A model generated the notes under the pieces. It ran no database searches. It was not told where the DNA came from and saw only the letters and a program-made list of their open reading frames with translations. A stretch of DNA of 64,000 nucleotides from an uncultured Dehalococcoidia bacterium (GTDB taxonomy: Bacteria; Chloroflexota; Dehalococcoidia; Lucifugimonadales; UBA1123). Each line of letters begins with the position of its first letter. Position 1 is the stretch's first letter. Shown piece by piece: positions 15,307 through 24,035 of this stretch. The stretch is from contig CATOSI010000001.1 in assembly GCA_951812505.1 (NCBI GenBank), positions 1 through 64,000 of the forward strand, read 5' to 3'. A program made the translations under genes and the position numbers.

Positions 15307-16974
15307 ATGGCACAGATAACAGGCGCAGAATTAGTCGTTGACGCTCTGAAGCGAGAAGGGATTGATACGGTTTACACGCTGCCCGGCGACCCGGTTGGCC
15401 CAATTGTGAATGGCTGTGCCGAGGCGGGTCTGCGTGTCATATCGGTCAGGCACGAGCAGGCGGCGGCTATGGCGGCCCAGGCGCACTCGTACTTCACGCG
15501 CGGCGTTGGAGTCTGCATAGCCGCATCCGGTGTAGGGCAGACCAATACGCTTACCGCAATCGCCAACGCCCAGGTGAACTGCTGGCCATTGCTTGTCATC
15601 GGCGGTTCCGCCGAACTCAGGCGTCGCAACATGGGAGACTTCCAGGAACTGGCGCAGGTGGAGTCCACGGCGCCGCTGTGCAAGTGGTCCTACGCCGCCG
15701 AGTCCATCCAGAGAATACCGAACCTCATCAATATCGCTTTGAGAAGATCTGTCGCCGGTCGGCCCGGCCCCGTCTATCTCGACCTGCCCGCTGAGATGAT
15801 CTCCGGGTCGGTTGACGATTCAGAGGTGGAAATACCAGCGCCAGCGCCCGAACCGGCGAGGCCGCTTGCCGAACCGGACAAGATAGAGAAGGCTCTGGAA
15901 GTGCTTAAGGACGCCGAACGCCCACTGCTGATAGTCGGAAAGGGCGCGTCCTGGTCCTGGGCAGAGGACGAGCTGCTCCAGTTTGTCGAACGGACCCAGA
16001 TACCCTTCCTCACGTCCCCGATGGGAGCGGGAACACTTCCCCCCGACCACCCGATGAACGTATCGGCTGCAAGAACTCAGGCGCTCCAGGGCGCGGACAC
16101 AGTTCTACTTGTCGGCGCGCGTCTGAACTGGATATTCCACTTCGGACAATCTCCAAGGTTTGCCGAAGACTATAAGCTGATACAGGTGGATATTGACGAC
16201 GAGGAGATAGGCACGAACCACCCGGCGGAAGTCGGCCTTGTGGGCGACGCCAAGATGGTCATGGGGCAGATGGTGGACGCTCTGGATGATAATCCGGTCG
16301 AGTTTGGTGAAACACCATGGCTCGGTGGTCTGAAAGAGAAGTCTGCCCAGAACGCCGCCACAATAGAGCCAATGCTAAATGCCGACATCATGCCGCTGGG
16401 TTACTATCGCATCCTGAAAGAGATACGCGACTACCTGCCAAAAGACTCTATCCTGGTCGCGGACGGCGCCTCCACTATGGACATATCCAGGCAGGTGATT
16501 CCGGTGTGGAATCCCAGGCAGAGGGTTGACGCCGGCGTCGCGGGCTGCGTGGGTGTCGGAGTTCCATTCTCGATAGCCGCCAAGGTCGTCTATCCAGACA
16601 AGCCGGTGATTTGCCTGCAGGGGGACTGGGCCTTCGGGTTCAACGGCATGGACATCGAGACCGCCGTCAGATTCAAGCTGCCCATTGTGTGGGTCATATT
16701 CCAGAATGCCAACATAGACAAGTGGGTGCGAGAGTACGTGGACGGCGAGGACAATCCCAACGACTTCACTCCCGCGATGCGGTTCGACCTGATGATGGAA
16801 GCTTTCGGCGGACACGGCGAGTACGTCGAGAAGCCGGACGAGATACGGCCCGCGCTCGAACGCGCCTTCAACTCAGGCAAAGCCTCGCTCGTGAACGTCA
16901 TAATGGACCCAGGAGCGAGCCGCAGGCCTCAGCAGTTCGCATGGCTCGCCCGCGAGGGACGGATGGGATACTAG
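15307..16974 (+). CDS. ThDP-dependent enzyme, oxalyl-CoA decarboxylase/2-hydroxyacyl-CoA lyase-like
   Basis: A 555-residue ThDP enzyme with three domains: the pyrimidine-binding domain with the ThDP-activating glutamate Glu50 in RHEQAAAMAA, a central domain (GKGASWSW, GARLNWIFHFG), and the pyrophosphate domain with GDWAFGFNGMDIETA ... NAN near residue 439. GARLNW and LIQVDID match oxalyl-CoA decarboxylase and 2-hydroxyacyl-CoA lyase better than acetolactate synthase. The usual GDG/GDS metal motif reads GDW. Co-location with two class III CoA-transferases supports an acyl-CoA substrate. Acetolactate synthase-like activity is the alternative. Confidence 0.85.
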   Translation: MAQITGAELVVDALKREGIDTVYTLPGDPVGPIVNGCAEAGLRVISVRHEQAAAMAAQAHSYFTRGVGVCIAASGVGQTNTLTAIANAQVNCWPLLVIGGSAELRRRNMGDFQELAQVESTAPLCKWSYAAESIQRIPNLINIALRRSVAGRPGPVYLDLPAEMISGSVDDSEVEIPAPAPEPARPLAEPDKIEKALEVLKDAERPLLIVGKGASWSWAEDELLQFVERTQIPFLTSPMGAGTLPPDHPMNVSAARTQALQGADTVLLVGARLNWIFHFGQSPRFAEDYKLIQVDIDDEEIGTNHPAEVGLVGDAKMVMGQMVDALDDNPVEFGETPWLGGLKEKSAQNAATIEPMLNADIMPLGYYRILKEIRDYLPKDSILVADGASTMDISRQVIPVWNPRQRVDAGVAGCVGVGVPFSIAAKVVYPDKPVICLQGDWAFGFNGMDIETAVRFKLPIVWVIFQNANIDKWVREYVDGEDNPNDFTPAMRFDLMMEAFGGHGEYVEKPDEIRPALERAFNSGKASLVNVIMDPGASRRPQQFAWLAREGRMGY

Positions 16975-16991
16975 AACAGCTATCTGAGGGG

Positions 16992-17444
16992 TCAGGCGTC
17001 TCTATATGCTTGGCCCCGTTCCACCACCACTTCGAGTGAACTGAGGTCGCCTCTTTCGACGCGATTGCCGCGAGGCTGCGGCGGCTTGGGATCGAGCCCC
17101 AGCAACTCTACTATCCTCGGGTTGCTGTAGTATCCGTTGTACGTGTGCCGGATAAGCACATCGAAGAACTCCGGGTCGTCGGTCTCCGCTCCCCTCAGAG
17201 TCTCGTCTTGCTGAGCGTCGCTCAGTTCTCCGAAGTCAGACCCTAACCGCGAAGCCGCAATCTCGATGTCCTGCAATCCGTGGGTGAATAGTCGCGCGAG
17301 TTGGGTTGACCCCGCCACTATCTCGTCAAGGTAGTCCGCCGTACCGACTTCACCAGCGCCGGGCATATCGCCCTGCGAGGGTATCAGGCGGTCGAGTACC
17401 GCGGAAATCAGCTCGTATTGGCTTTCGCCTAGAAATCGTGGCAT
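16992..17444 (-). CDS. Gluconate 2-dehydrogenase subunit 3 family protein
   Basis: A 150-residue protein with the subunit 3 family pattern: LIPSQGDMPGAGEVGTADYLDEIV near the N-terminus, then helices, then DPEFFDVLIRHTYNGYYSNP. In characterised systems this small subunit escorts and supports a membrane-associated GMC flavoprotein. It follows the GMC gene by 20 nt on the same strand, so the two form a pair. A Tat signal common in this family is absent. No cytochrome c subunit is seen nearby, so the electron acceptor is unknown. It converges with the ThDP enzyme gene. Confidence 0.8.
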   Translation of the reverse strand: MPRFLGESQYELISAVLDRLIPSQGDMPGAGEVGTADYLDEIVAGSTQLARLFTHGLQDIEIAASRLGSDFGELSDAQQDETLRGAETDDPEFFDVLIRHTYNGYYSNPRIVELLGLDPKPPQPRGNRVERGDLSSLEVVVERGQAYRDA

Positions 17445-17464
17445 CCTGGATTACCTCGTCATAC

Positions 17465-19078
17465 CTAGTTGCTCATATGTCTGGCGTTCTGCTTAAACTC
17501 GTCTGCCATGTGAAGCGCCACGGCTTGTATGGTAGAGGTCGGATTGACGCCTCCGGCAGTGACGAAGACGCTCCCGTCCACGATGTACAGGTTTCTCACG
17601 TCGTGGGCCTGGCCGCCCCGGTTGACCACGCTGTCTTTGAGGTCTGTGCCCATCTTGGCAGTCCCCATCAGGTGCCAGCCGCCCGCCCGGAGCAACGGTA
17701 TCACACTGACGTCGTATGCTCCGGCGGCTTCCATAGCTTCGCTGGCACGCCCGATGCCGTGGTCCATCATCTTTCGGCTATTTTCGCTGAGCGTGTAACT
17801 GATCTTCGGAGAGGGAATTCCGTCGCTGTCGGTGAGTTGGGCGTCGAGAGTAACTTCGTTGTGCGACTCCGGGAGATCCTCGCCGATGACGGCAATGGTG
17901 ATCGTGTGTCCCAGGGCCTTACTGAAGCTGTCGTGGTGCTCCAGTCCCCACGGGATTCGGCGGCCCATAATTCCTCCCTGCGCAGTCGTTACGGGCCCAT
18001 TGCTTCGCGCGACCTGGAAGGCGTATCCGCGCACGAATCCACGGGACAGGTCCGTCTCGTAAAATTCCTGGCTAACTATCGCGGCCCCGTTCGGCCCTTT
18101 ATAGCCCTCCAGTAGTTCTTCGAATATTCCTGTGACCATCGAGTACGGGTGGAACATCAGGTTCTTGCCAACGAGTCCCGACGTATTGGCAAGTCCGTCT
18201 GGGAACACCGCCGATCTGGAATTAAGCATGAGCCTAGCTGTGCCTACGCCGTTGCAGGCCAGCACGACCACGCGCGCCTTCTGCTCCTGGATGTTGCCGT
18301 CGGCGTCGTAGTACAGAACTCCGTCCGCCAGTCCGTCTCGACCCACGGTAATCTCTCTTACGCGGCAGTGTGTTTTCAACTGCGCGCCAAGAGCCAGAGC
18401 CTTTGGCCAGTAGGTGATGTCCGTGGAAGACTTGGCGCCACGAGTGCAGCCGATGTCGCACGGACCGCAGTTGTTGCAGGCGGCGCGACCGTCGTAAGGC
18501 GCGGTCAATATCGCCGAGTCCGACGGCCACCAGTGCCAGCCCAGCTTGTCGAATCCCCTGGCCATAGTCTCTCCGACGGCGCCGAAGGGAATGGGCGGAG
18601 TCTGACGCGCTGACTTTGGAGGGTAGGCCGTGTCACCCGTCATGCCGGCTACGCCCATGATCCGGTCGTTAATGTCGAAATAGGGTTCGAGTTCCTCGTA
18701 GCTGAGGGGCCAGTCTTCAGCTACGCCGTCAAGAGTCTTCGTGCGAAAATCGGACGGATGGAATCGCGGGAAGTGCGCGCTCCAGTGGATCGTGCTTCCG
18801 CCAACGGCGTTGTACATCAGCGGCGCGATTGGAGAATCGTCATCGTTGACAGGGTAGTCCTCGGGCAAGCGCCTGAAATTCGGGTTGGCGTTGAAATCCG
18901 TCTGGCGGTGAATCTCCCAGTCCTGCTGTGTGGGTGGATACTGGGAGGGGTCGGTCCAGCCGCCCTGCTCCATGCACAGAACGTCGAAGCCGTCCTTGGC
19001 CAGACTCCAGGTAAACGCCGCCCCGGAAGCTCCCGCTCCAATAACCAAAACGTCAACTCTCTCATGTGATTTCGACAT
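17465..19078 (-). CDS. GMC family oxidoreductase (gluconate/sugar dehydrogenase large subunit-like)
   Basis: A 537-residue FAD-dependent oxidoreductase: the dinucleotide motif VIGAGASGAAF at the N-terminus, the GGSTIHWSAHFPR substrate/FAD region, and the C-terminal GGWHLMGTAKMG and GGVNPTSTIQA motifs carrying the catalytic His and Asn. A cysteine cluster CNNCGPCDIGC in the middle resembles the iron-sulfur ligand region of three-subunit FAD glucose dehydrogenases. ATG 19078 is preferred, directly before the Rossmann strand; 19087 is also possible. With subunit 3 downstream it likely oxidises a sugar or other alcohol. Confidence 0.88.
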   Translation of the reverse strand: MSKSHERVDVLVIGAGASGAAFTWSLAKDGFDVLCMEQGGWTDPSQYPPTQQDWEIHRQTDFNANPNFRRLPEDYPVNDDDSPIAPLMYNAVGGSTIHWSAHFPRFHPSDFRTKTLDGVAEDWPLSYEELEPYFDINDRIMGVAGMTGDTAYPPKSARQTPPIPFGAVGETMARGFDKLGWHWWPSDSAILTAPYDGRAACNNCGPCDIGCTRGAKSSTDITYWPKALALGAQLKTHCRVREITVGRDGLADGVLYYDADGNIQEQKARVVVLACNGVGTARLMLNSRSAVFPDGLANTSGLVGKNLMFHPYSMVTGIFEELLEGYKGPNGAAIVSQEFYETDLSRGFVRGYAFQVARSNGPVTTAQGGIMGRRIPWGLEHHDSFSKALGHTITIAVIGEDLPESHNEVTLDAQLTDSDGIPSPKISYTLSENSRKMMDHGIGRASEAMEAAGAYDVSVIPLLRAGGWHLMGTAKMGTDLKDSVVNRGGQAHDVRNLYIVDGSVFVTAGGVNPTSTIQAVALHMADEFKQNARHMSN

Positions 19079-19158
19079 AACTGCCATCCTGACACTTGCG
19101 AATATCGTCAACCTCGCACTTGCGATTATATCACCCGAAACGCGCGCCCGCGCTGAGT

Positions 19159-19187
19159 TTTACATTGTATGTTCGTAGTTGTATGAT
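19159..19187 (+). promoter_or_regulatory. Promoter upstream of greA-lysS
   Basis: TTTACA (19159-19164) and TATGAT (19182-19187) with a 17-nt spacer, each matching five of six consensus bases. The greA start codon is about 70 nt downstream. Confidence 0.6.
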
Positions 19188-19259
19188 ATGCCGAATATGA
19201 CTGAGAGTGTGTGTTGCGTAATTCACTCTCAGCCGCTTGGGGCAACCCGGAGAACTCAC

Positions 19260-19730
19260 ATGAATCAGCGTCAAAGTTTGCTGACTCCCGAAGGACACAG
19301 ACAGCTTGTAGATGAACTCAATGAACTTCGCACCGCGCGCAGGCCCGATGTAGCCGCCCGTCTGCATATAGCCACCGAGAGTGGCGGAACTGTGGATAAC
19401 GCTGAGTACGAGGAGGTCAAGAACGAGCAGGCATTTGTCGAGGGTCGCATTCGGGACCTCCAGGACATTCTCTCCAATGCCGTAGTCGCGGAAAAGAGTC
19501 CTGACGCCGCCGACAGGGTGCAGTTCGGTTCGTCTGTTACCGTCGAGACATCCGACGGGCGACGTCGCCACTACCTTCTCGTGGGAAGCGCCGAGGCCAG
19601 GCCGCTGGAAGGCAAGATATCCAACGACTCGCCGGTTGGCGAGGCTCTTCTTGACAAGCGCGTTGGCGACGTTGTAGAAGTCAATACGCCCGCCGGAGTC
19701 CAGAAACTTACAATCGTAGAGATTGAGTAA
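19260..19730 (+). CDS. greA: Transcription elongation factor GreA
   Basis: A 156-residue GreA/GreB protein: an N-terminal antiparallel coiled coil (LLTPEGHRQLVDELNELR, then ESGGTVDNAEYEEVKNEQ with the acidic tip Asp/Glu residues) and a C-terminal FKBP-like domain (VQFGSSVTVETSDGRR, DSPVGEALLDKRVGDVVEV). It stimulates RNA cleavage in backtracked RNA polymerase. The ATG at 19260 is chosen over an upstream start at 19179 because GGAGA lies 8 nt before it and family homology starts there. Tip residues DNAEYE are intact, so it should be active. Confidence 0.95.
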   Translation: MNQRQSLLTPEGHRQLVDELNELRTARRPDVAARLHIATESGGTVDNAEYEEVKNEQAFVEGRIRDLQDILSNAVVAEKSPDAADRVQFGSSVTVETSDGRRRHYLLVGSAEARPLEGKISNDSPVGEALLDKRVGDVVEVNTPAGVQKLTIVEIE

Positions 19731-19812
19731 CGTATGGTGTTGGAACTTAGGCGCGGTGCGCTCTGACACTTAGTAGTCCTGTCGCGCTCTAACTGTAGGA
19801 GAATGTATCCAG

Positions 19813-21294
19813 ATGCCGCTGCCATCCGATGAGCTTGTTCAGGCGCGCCTTGAGAAACTGGAGAGTCTCAGGAAGAAAGGTGTTGATCCTTATCCCCGAA
19901 ACTACGAGCGAACGCACACCGCGCAGGAAGCGATTGAGCACTTTGAGTCGGTGGAGTTTTCGGGCGAGGGTGAGTCCGAGATCGATCATGTATCGGTGGG
20001 GGGTCGCGTGACCGCGCTTCGTGGAATGGGCAGGGTCACTTTCTGCGACATCCTTGACGGTTCCGGCAGGATTCAGGTCATGTTCAGGAGCAACACGCTC
20101 GGCGACGAATACCAGACACTTGACTATGTTGATATAGGAGACTGGATGGGCGTGTCCGGTTCGATGATTCGAACAAGAACCGGGGAGGTCACAGTCCAGG
20201 CCAGCAGCTTCACGATCCTGTGCAAGACACTTCGGCCGCTGCCTGAAAAGTGGCACGGACTTACGGACACCGAAGTCCGCTACAGGCAGCGATATCTGGA
20301 CCTTATAGCTAATCCAGACGCGCGCAAAATAGCTGTGATGAGAAGCGGGATGGTGAGAGCCATTCGACGATTCATGTACAGGCGAGGGTTCATCGAAGTA
20401 GAGACTCCCATTCTGGTGCCTGTCGCGGCGGGTGGCATGGCGCATCCCTTCGAGACTCATCACAATGCCCTGAGCCGCGACCTGTTCCTTAGAATCGCTA
20501 CCGAACTCCACCTCAAGCGACTGGTTGTCGGTGGTCTTGAGAAGGTTTACGAGATTGGTCGCATCTTCAGGAATGAAGGCATAGACGCCAACCATAACCC
20601 CGAATTCACGACCATGGAGTCCTACGAGGCGTTCGCCGACTACAAAGACGTTATGAGGCTTGTCGAGGAACTCGTCAGCACCGTTGCGGCTGAGGTGACC
20701 GGCAGCGTTGTCGTGGAGTACGGCGACAACTCAATTGACTTCACTCCTCCCTGGCCACGCCTCAGTCTGGTCGAACAGATTGATAAGTACAGCGGAATTG
20801 ACATCCTGGAACACCAAGAGGTCGAAAGCCTGAAGCTGGCGATGGACGCGAATGGAGTAGATGTTTCAAACCAGGTAAGCTGGGCCGGGCTGGTGGATAA
20901 GCTGATTTCCACAAGGGTTGAGCCTAACCTCATCGATCCCTGTTTCCTGGTGGACTACCCAGTCCAGGTGTCCCCATTGGCAAAGCGAGCGGCCTACGAC
21001 GACCGGCTTGTGGAACGGTTCGAGGCTTTCGTCTCCGGAATGGAGATCGCCAACGCGTTCACGGAACTCAACGATCCGATTGACCAGCGAGCCAGATTCG
21101 AGGCGCAGGAAGAATTTCGCTCCGAGCTACCGGAGGAGGAATGGGACAGACTCGATGAGGACTTTCTGACCGCGATAGAATATGGAATGCCCCCCACCGG
21201 CGGCCTCGGCATGGGCATAGACCGGTTGGCCATGCTGCTTTGCGGTCAGCGCACCATCCGAGAAGTCGTCCTCTTTCCGCAGATGCGGACATAG
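19813..21294 (+). CDS. lysS: Lysyl-tRNA synthetase (class II)
   Basis: A 493-residue class II aminoacyl-tRNA synthetase charging tRNA-Lys. The N-terminal OB-fold anticodon-binding domain (SVGGRVTALRGMGRVTFCDI, residues about 55-150) precedes the catalytic domain with motif 2 (RIFRNEGIDANHNPEFTTME) and motif 3 (GLGMGIDRLAMLL) near the C-terminus. Length and motif order are normal. AGGAGA lies upstream of the ATG. It is probably co-transcribed with greA (82-nt gap). A small AGAATCT...AGATTC inverted repeat (about 21320-21336) lies between it and gltX. Confidence 0.96.
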   Translation: MPLPSDELVQARLEKLESLRKKGVDPYPRNYERTHTAQEAIEHFESVEFSGEGESEIDHVSVGGRVTALRGMGRVTFCDILDGSGRIQVMFRSNTLGDEYQTLDYVDIGDWMGVSGSMIRTRTGEVTVQASSFTILCKTLRPLPEKWHGLTDTEVRYRQRYLDLIANPDARKIAVMRSGMVRAIRRFMYRRGFIEVETPILVPVAAGGMAHPFETHHNALSRDLFLRIATELHLKRLVVGGLEKVYEIGRIFRNEGIDANHNPEFTTMESYEAFADYKDVMRLVEELVSTVAAEVTGSVVVEYGDNSIDFTPPWPRLSLVEQIDKYSGIDILEHQEVESLKLAMDANGVDVSNQVSWAGLVDKLISTRVEPNLIDPCFLVDYPVQVSPLAKRAAYDDRLVERFEAFVSGMEIANAFTELNDPIDQRARFEAQEEFRSELPEEEWDRLDEDFLTAIEYGMPPTGGLGMGIDRLAMLLCGQRTIREVVLFPQMRT

Positions 21295-21371
21295 TTTAAG
21301 TCGCGCCTCCGTTGATGCTAGAATCTTAATCAGATTCGATTAGTGATCCTGGCCCTGAGGTCCGACTTTCC

Positions 21372-22859
21372 ATGACCAAGCAGGTAAGACTCAGATTCGC
21401 CCCAAGTCCGACTGGCAACCCGCACATCGGCAACATCCGAACAGCTATCTTCGGCTGGCTGTTCGCTCGCAAGCACGACGGCGCGTACATGATCCGTGTC
21501 GAAGATACGGACCAGGGACGGCGCACCGACGGCGCTGTCGAGGCAATGCTCGAGTCCCTGGACTGGGTTGGACTCGACTGGGATGAGGGCCCCGATGTAG
21601 GTGGATCGCATGGCCCTTATGTTCAGTCGGAACGGCTTGATCTATACAACGACGCCGCCCAGTTACTCATAGATTCAGGATATGCATATCGCTGCTACTG
21701 TTCACCGGAACGGCTCAATCAGCTGAGGCTCACTCAACAAGAGCGAGGCGATGATACCATCGGCTACGATGGCCACTGCCTCGACCTCAGCGATTCCAAG
21801 AGGCGGGAGTATGAAGAGTCAGGTACGCCTCCCGTAGTCCGCTTCAGGATGCCGTTGGATGGCAAGTCCACGCTCGACGACATAATCTTTGGCCATTTGG
21901 AGTTTGAGAACAGGCTTTACGATGATTTCGTCGCGCTCAAGTCCGATGGCTTTCCTACTTATCACCTCGCGTCAGTGGTAGATGACCACCACATGGGAAT
22001 AACGCACGTCACCCGTGGCAAGGAGTGGCTGTCCAGCGTCCCCAGGCACGTTCAGCTATACTCCGCGTTCGGTTGGGAAAAGCCGGAGTTCGCTCACATG
22101 CCGATGATTCTCGCGCCCGATAAGACGAAACTGAGCAAGCGGCATGGCGCGGCCTCGCTCATGGACTATCGCGATATGGGCGTGCTGCCTGAGGCGTTGA
22201 TGAATTACCTCGCGCTTCTCGGCTGGTCGTTGGACGACCGAACTGAGATATTCACCACCGAAGAATTGATACGTTCTTTCGAACTGAATCGCGTAAGTAA
22301 GTCGGACGCGGTGTTCGACCGCAATAAGCTGGACTGGCTGAATGGCCAGCACATACGCCTGTCAGACGACAACAGGCTCGCGGACGCACTTACCAAATTC
22401 TGGGATGACTCCGCCCCGGACTTCGATGAAGCGCCATGCGATGAGCAGGTGAGTCGCGTAGTTCCGCTGGTGCGTGAAAGGCTAAAGACTCTTCAGGACG
22501 CCGAGCCACTTGTGAAATTCGTCTTTTCCAACACAGTATCCGTGGAGACCGACCAACTTGTACAGAGAAGGATGGGCATCAAAGATACTATCGCTGTATT
22601 GGAGGCGGCGCGGGATGGTCTTGCTTCGCTCGATAAATTCGATACGCAGTCAATCGAAGACTTGCTCAGGCCCATGGCGAAAGACCTTGACGTAAAGGTT
22701 GGGCAGTTGCTCGGATCACTGAGGGCCGCCGTGACCGGTCAGAAGGTTTCTCCTCCTATCTTCGAGTCGTTGGAAGTGCTGGGCAGAGAGACTTCGTTGT
22801 CCAGGATCGAAGAAGCGATAACCGTTCTCAAGAGTTCGGAACCGGGAGGGTCGGAATGA
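21372..22859 (+). CDS. gltX: Glutamyl-tRNA synthetase
   Basis: A 495-residue class I synthetase. The HIGH-type motif is PSPTGNPHIGN at the N-terminus and the KMSKS-type loop is KLSKRHG near residue 255, with the glutamyl-specific insertion between them and an all-helical anticodon-binding domain at the C-terminus. It charges tRNA-Glu; whether it also serves tRNA-Gln is not visible here. Its stop overlaps the start of the YqeY-like gene in an ATGA junction, indicating translational coupling. Confidence 0.96.
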   Translation: MTKQVRLRFAPSPTGNPHIGNIRTAIFGWLFARKHDGAYMIRVEDTDQGRRTDGAVEAMLESLDWVGLDWDEGPDVGGSHGPYVQSERLDLYNDAAQLLIDSGYAYRCYCSPERLNQLRLTQQERGDDTIGYDGHCLDLSDSKRREYEESGTPPVVRFRMPLDGKSTLDDIIFGHLEFENRLYDDFVALKSDGFPTYHLASVVDDHHMGITHVTRGKEWLSSVPRHVQLYSAFGWEKPEFAHMPMILAPDKTKLSKRHGAASLMDYRDMGVLPEALMNYLALLGWSLDDRTEIFTTEELIRSFELNRVSKSDAVFDRNKLDWLNGQHIRLSDDNRLADALTKFWDDSAPDFDEAPCDEQVSRVVPLVRERLKTLQDAEPLVKFVFSNTVSVETDQLVQRRMGIKDTIAVLEAARDGLASLDKFDTQSIEDLLRPMAKDLDVKVGQLLGSLRAAVTGQKVSPPIFESLEVLGRETSLSRIEEAITVLKSSEPGGSE

Positions 22860-23305
22860 CAATGAAATCCAGACTGGTTGACGATATGAAACAGGCGATG
22901 CGGGACAAGGATGTGCTCCGGCGTGACACTATCCGGTACCTGCGCTCCGAGATAAGGAACCAGGAGATAAGGGACCAGAAGGAACTCGACGATGCGGGAG
23001 TCATCCAGGTACTTTCGAGGCAGGTGCAGCAGCGCAGGGACAGCATCGAGGTCTATAGAGACGCCGGAAGAAGTGACCTCGTGAACAAAGAGGAGAGCGA
23101 ACTATCCGTGATAGTTGGGTACCTGCCCCAGCAGTTGAGCGGCGCGGAGATTACCGACTTGGTGAGGCAAGTTGTCGCTGAAGTCGGCGCGACCGGGCCA
23201 GGCGACATGGGGAAGGTGATGGGCGCGATCATGCCCCAGGTCCGTGGCAAGGCCGAGGGCCGTGAAGTCAACGCGATCGTGCAGCAGACGCTCAGAAACC
23301 TCTAA
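22856..23305 (+). CDS. YqeY/GatB-tail domain protein
   Basis: A 149-residue, largely helical protein matching the YqeY family (MKQAMRDKDVLRRDTIRYLRSEI, then EESELSVIVGYLPQQLSG and DMGKVMGAIMPQVRGKAEG). The fold is related to the tail domain of the tRNA amidotransferase subunit GatB, and a tRNA-related role is proposed but unproven. It overlaps gltX by 4 nt and precedes purQ by 11 nt, so it belongs to the same transcription unit. Confidence 0.9.
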   Translation: MTMKSRLVDDMKQAMRDKDVLRRDTIRYLRSEIRNQEIRDQKELDDAGVIQVLSRQVQQRRDSIEVYRDAGRSDLVNKEESELSVIVGYLPQQLSGAEITDLVRQVVAEVGATGPGDMGKVMGAIMPQVRGKAEGREVNAIVQQTLRNL

Positions 23306-23316
23306 GCGATAATCAC

Positions 23317-24030
23317 ATGGAATTCGGAGTAATAGTCTTTCCTGGAACGTGGAGCGACACCGACTGCTATGTGGCGGTGACCGACAACGTCGGTCAGCAA
23401 GCCCGCTACGTCTGGCACAAGGACACCGATCTGTCCGGTCTGGACTGCCTCATCGTGCCGGGCGGCTTTTCATACGGAGACTACCTGCGACCGGGCGCAA
23501 TTGCTCGTTTCTCTCCCGTAATGCCTGCCGTGCAGCGGTTCGCGGAAGACGGAGGTCTGGTCATTGGTATCTGTAATGGCTTCCAGATTCTCTGTGAGGC
23601 TGGACTGTTGCCCGGTGTACTGACCCGCAACGCGCACCTACAGTTTCGCTGTCAATGGGTGAATCTTCGCGTCGAGTCCACCGATTCGCCGTTCACCAAC
23701 AGGTGTGACGTGGGTGATGTGCTCGCGGTGCCCATATCGCACGGCGAGGGAAATTACTACGCTGACGATTCGACGCTTGATTCTATGGAAGAGAACGGAC
23801 AGATCATATTCAGGTACTCTGAGCCAGACGGGAGAGTCACCGATTCGGCCAATCCCAACGGGTCGCGCCGCAGCATAGCCGGAATCTGCAATCGTGAGCG
23901 AAACGTTCTGGGGATGATGCCTCATCCCGAGCGATGCTGCGACCCCCTGGTCGGCGGCGAGGACGGCCTGGCGATATTCCGCTCGATACTGGACTTCACG
24001 GAGCGTGTGTCTCCGACCGCAATAGGATAA
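23317..24030 (+). CDS. purQ: Phosphoribosylformylglycinamidine synthase, glutaminase subunit PurQ
   Basis: A 237-residue class I glutamine amidotransferase that supplies ammonia to PurL in the fourth step of purine synthesis. The nucleophile elbow is GICNGFQIL (Cys near residue 87) and the catalytic His-Glu pair is MPHPERCC near residue 202. VFPGTWSDTDC at the N-terminus is typical of PurQ. It ends 5 nt before purL. The PurS subunit that normally completes this complex is not encoded next to it; the gene in its place is yqeY-like. Confidence 0.95.
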   Translation: MEFGVIVFPGTWSDTDCYVAVTDNVGQQARYVWHKDTDLSGLDCLIVPGGFSYGDYLRPGAIARFSPVMPAVQRFAEDGGLVIGICNGFQILCEAGLLPGVLTRNAHLQFRCQWVNLRVESTDSPFTNRCDVGDVLAVPISHGEGNYYADDSTLDSMEENGQIIFRYSEPDGRVTDSANPNGSRRSIAGICNRERNVLGMMPHPERCCDPLVGGEDGLAIFRSILDFTERVSPTAIG

Positions 24031-24035
24031 TCTGA

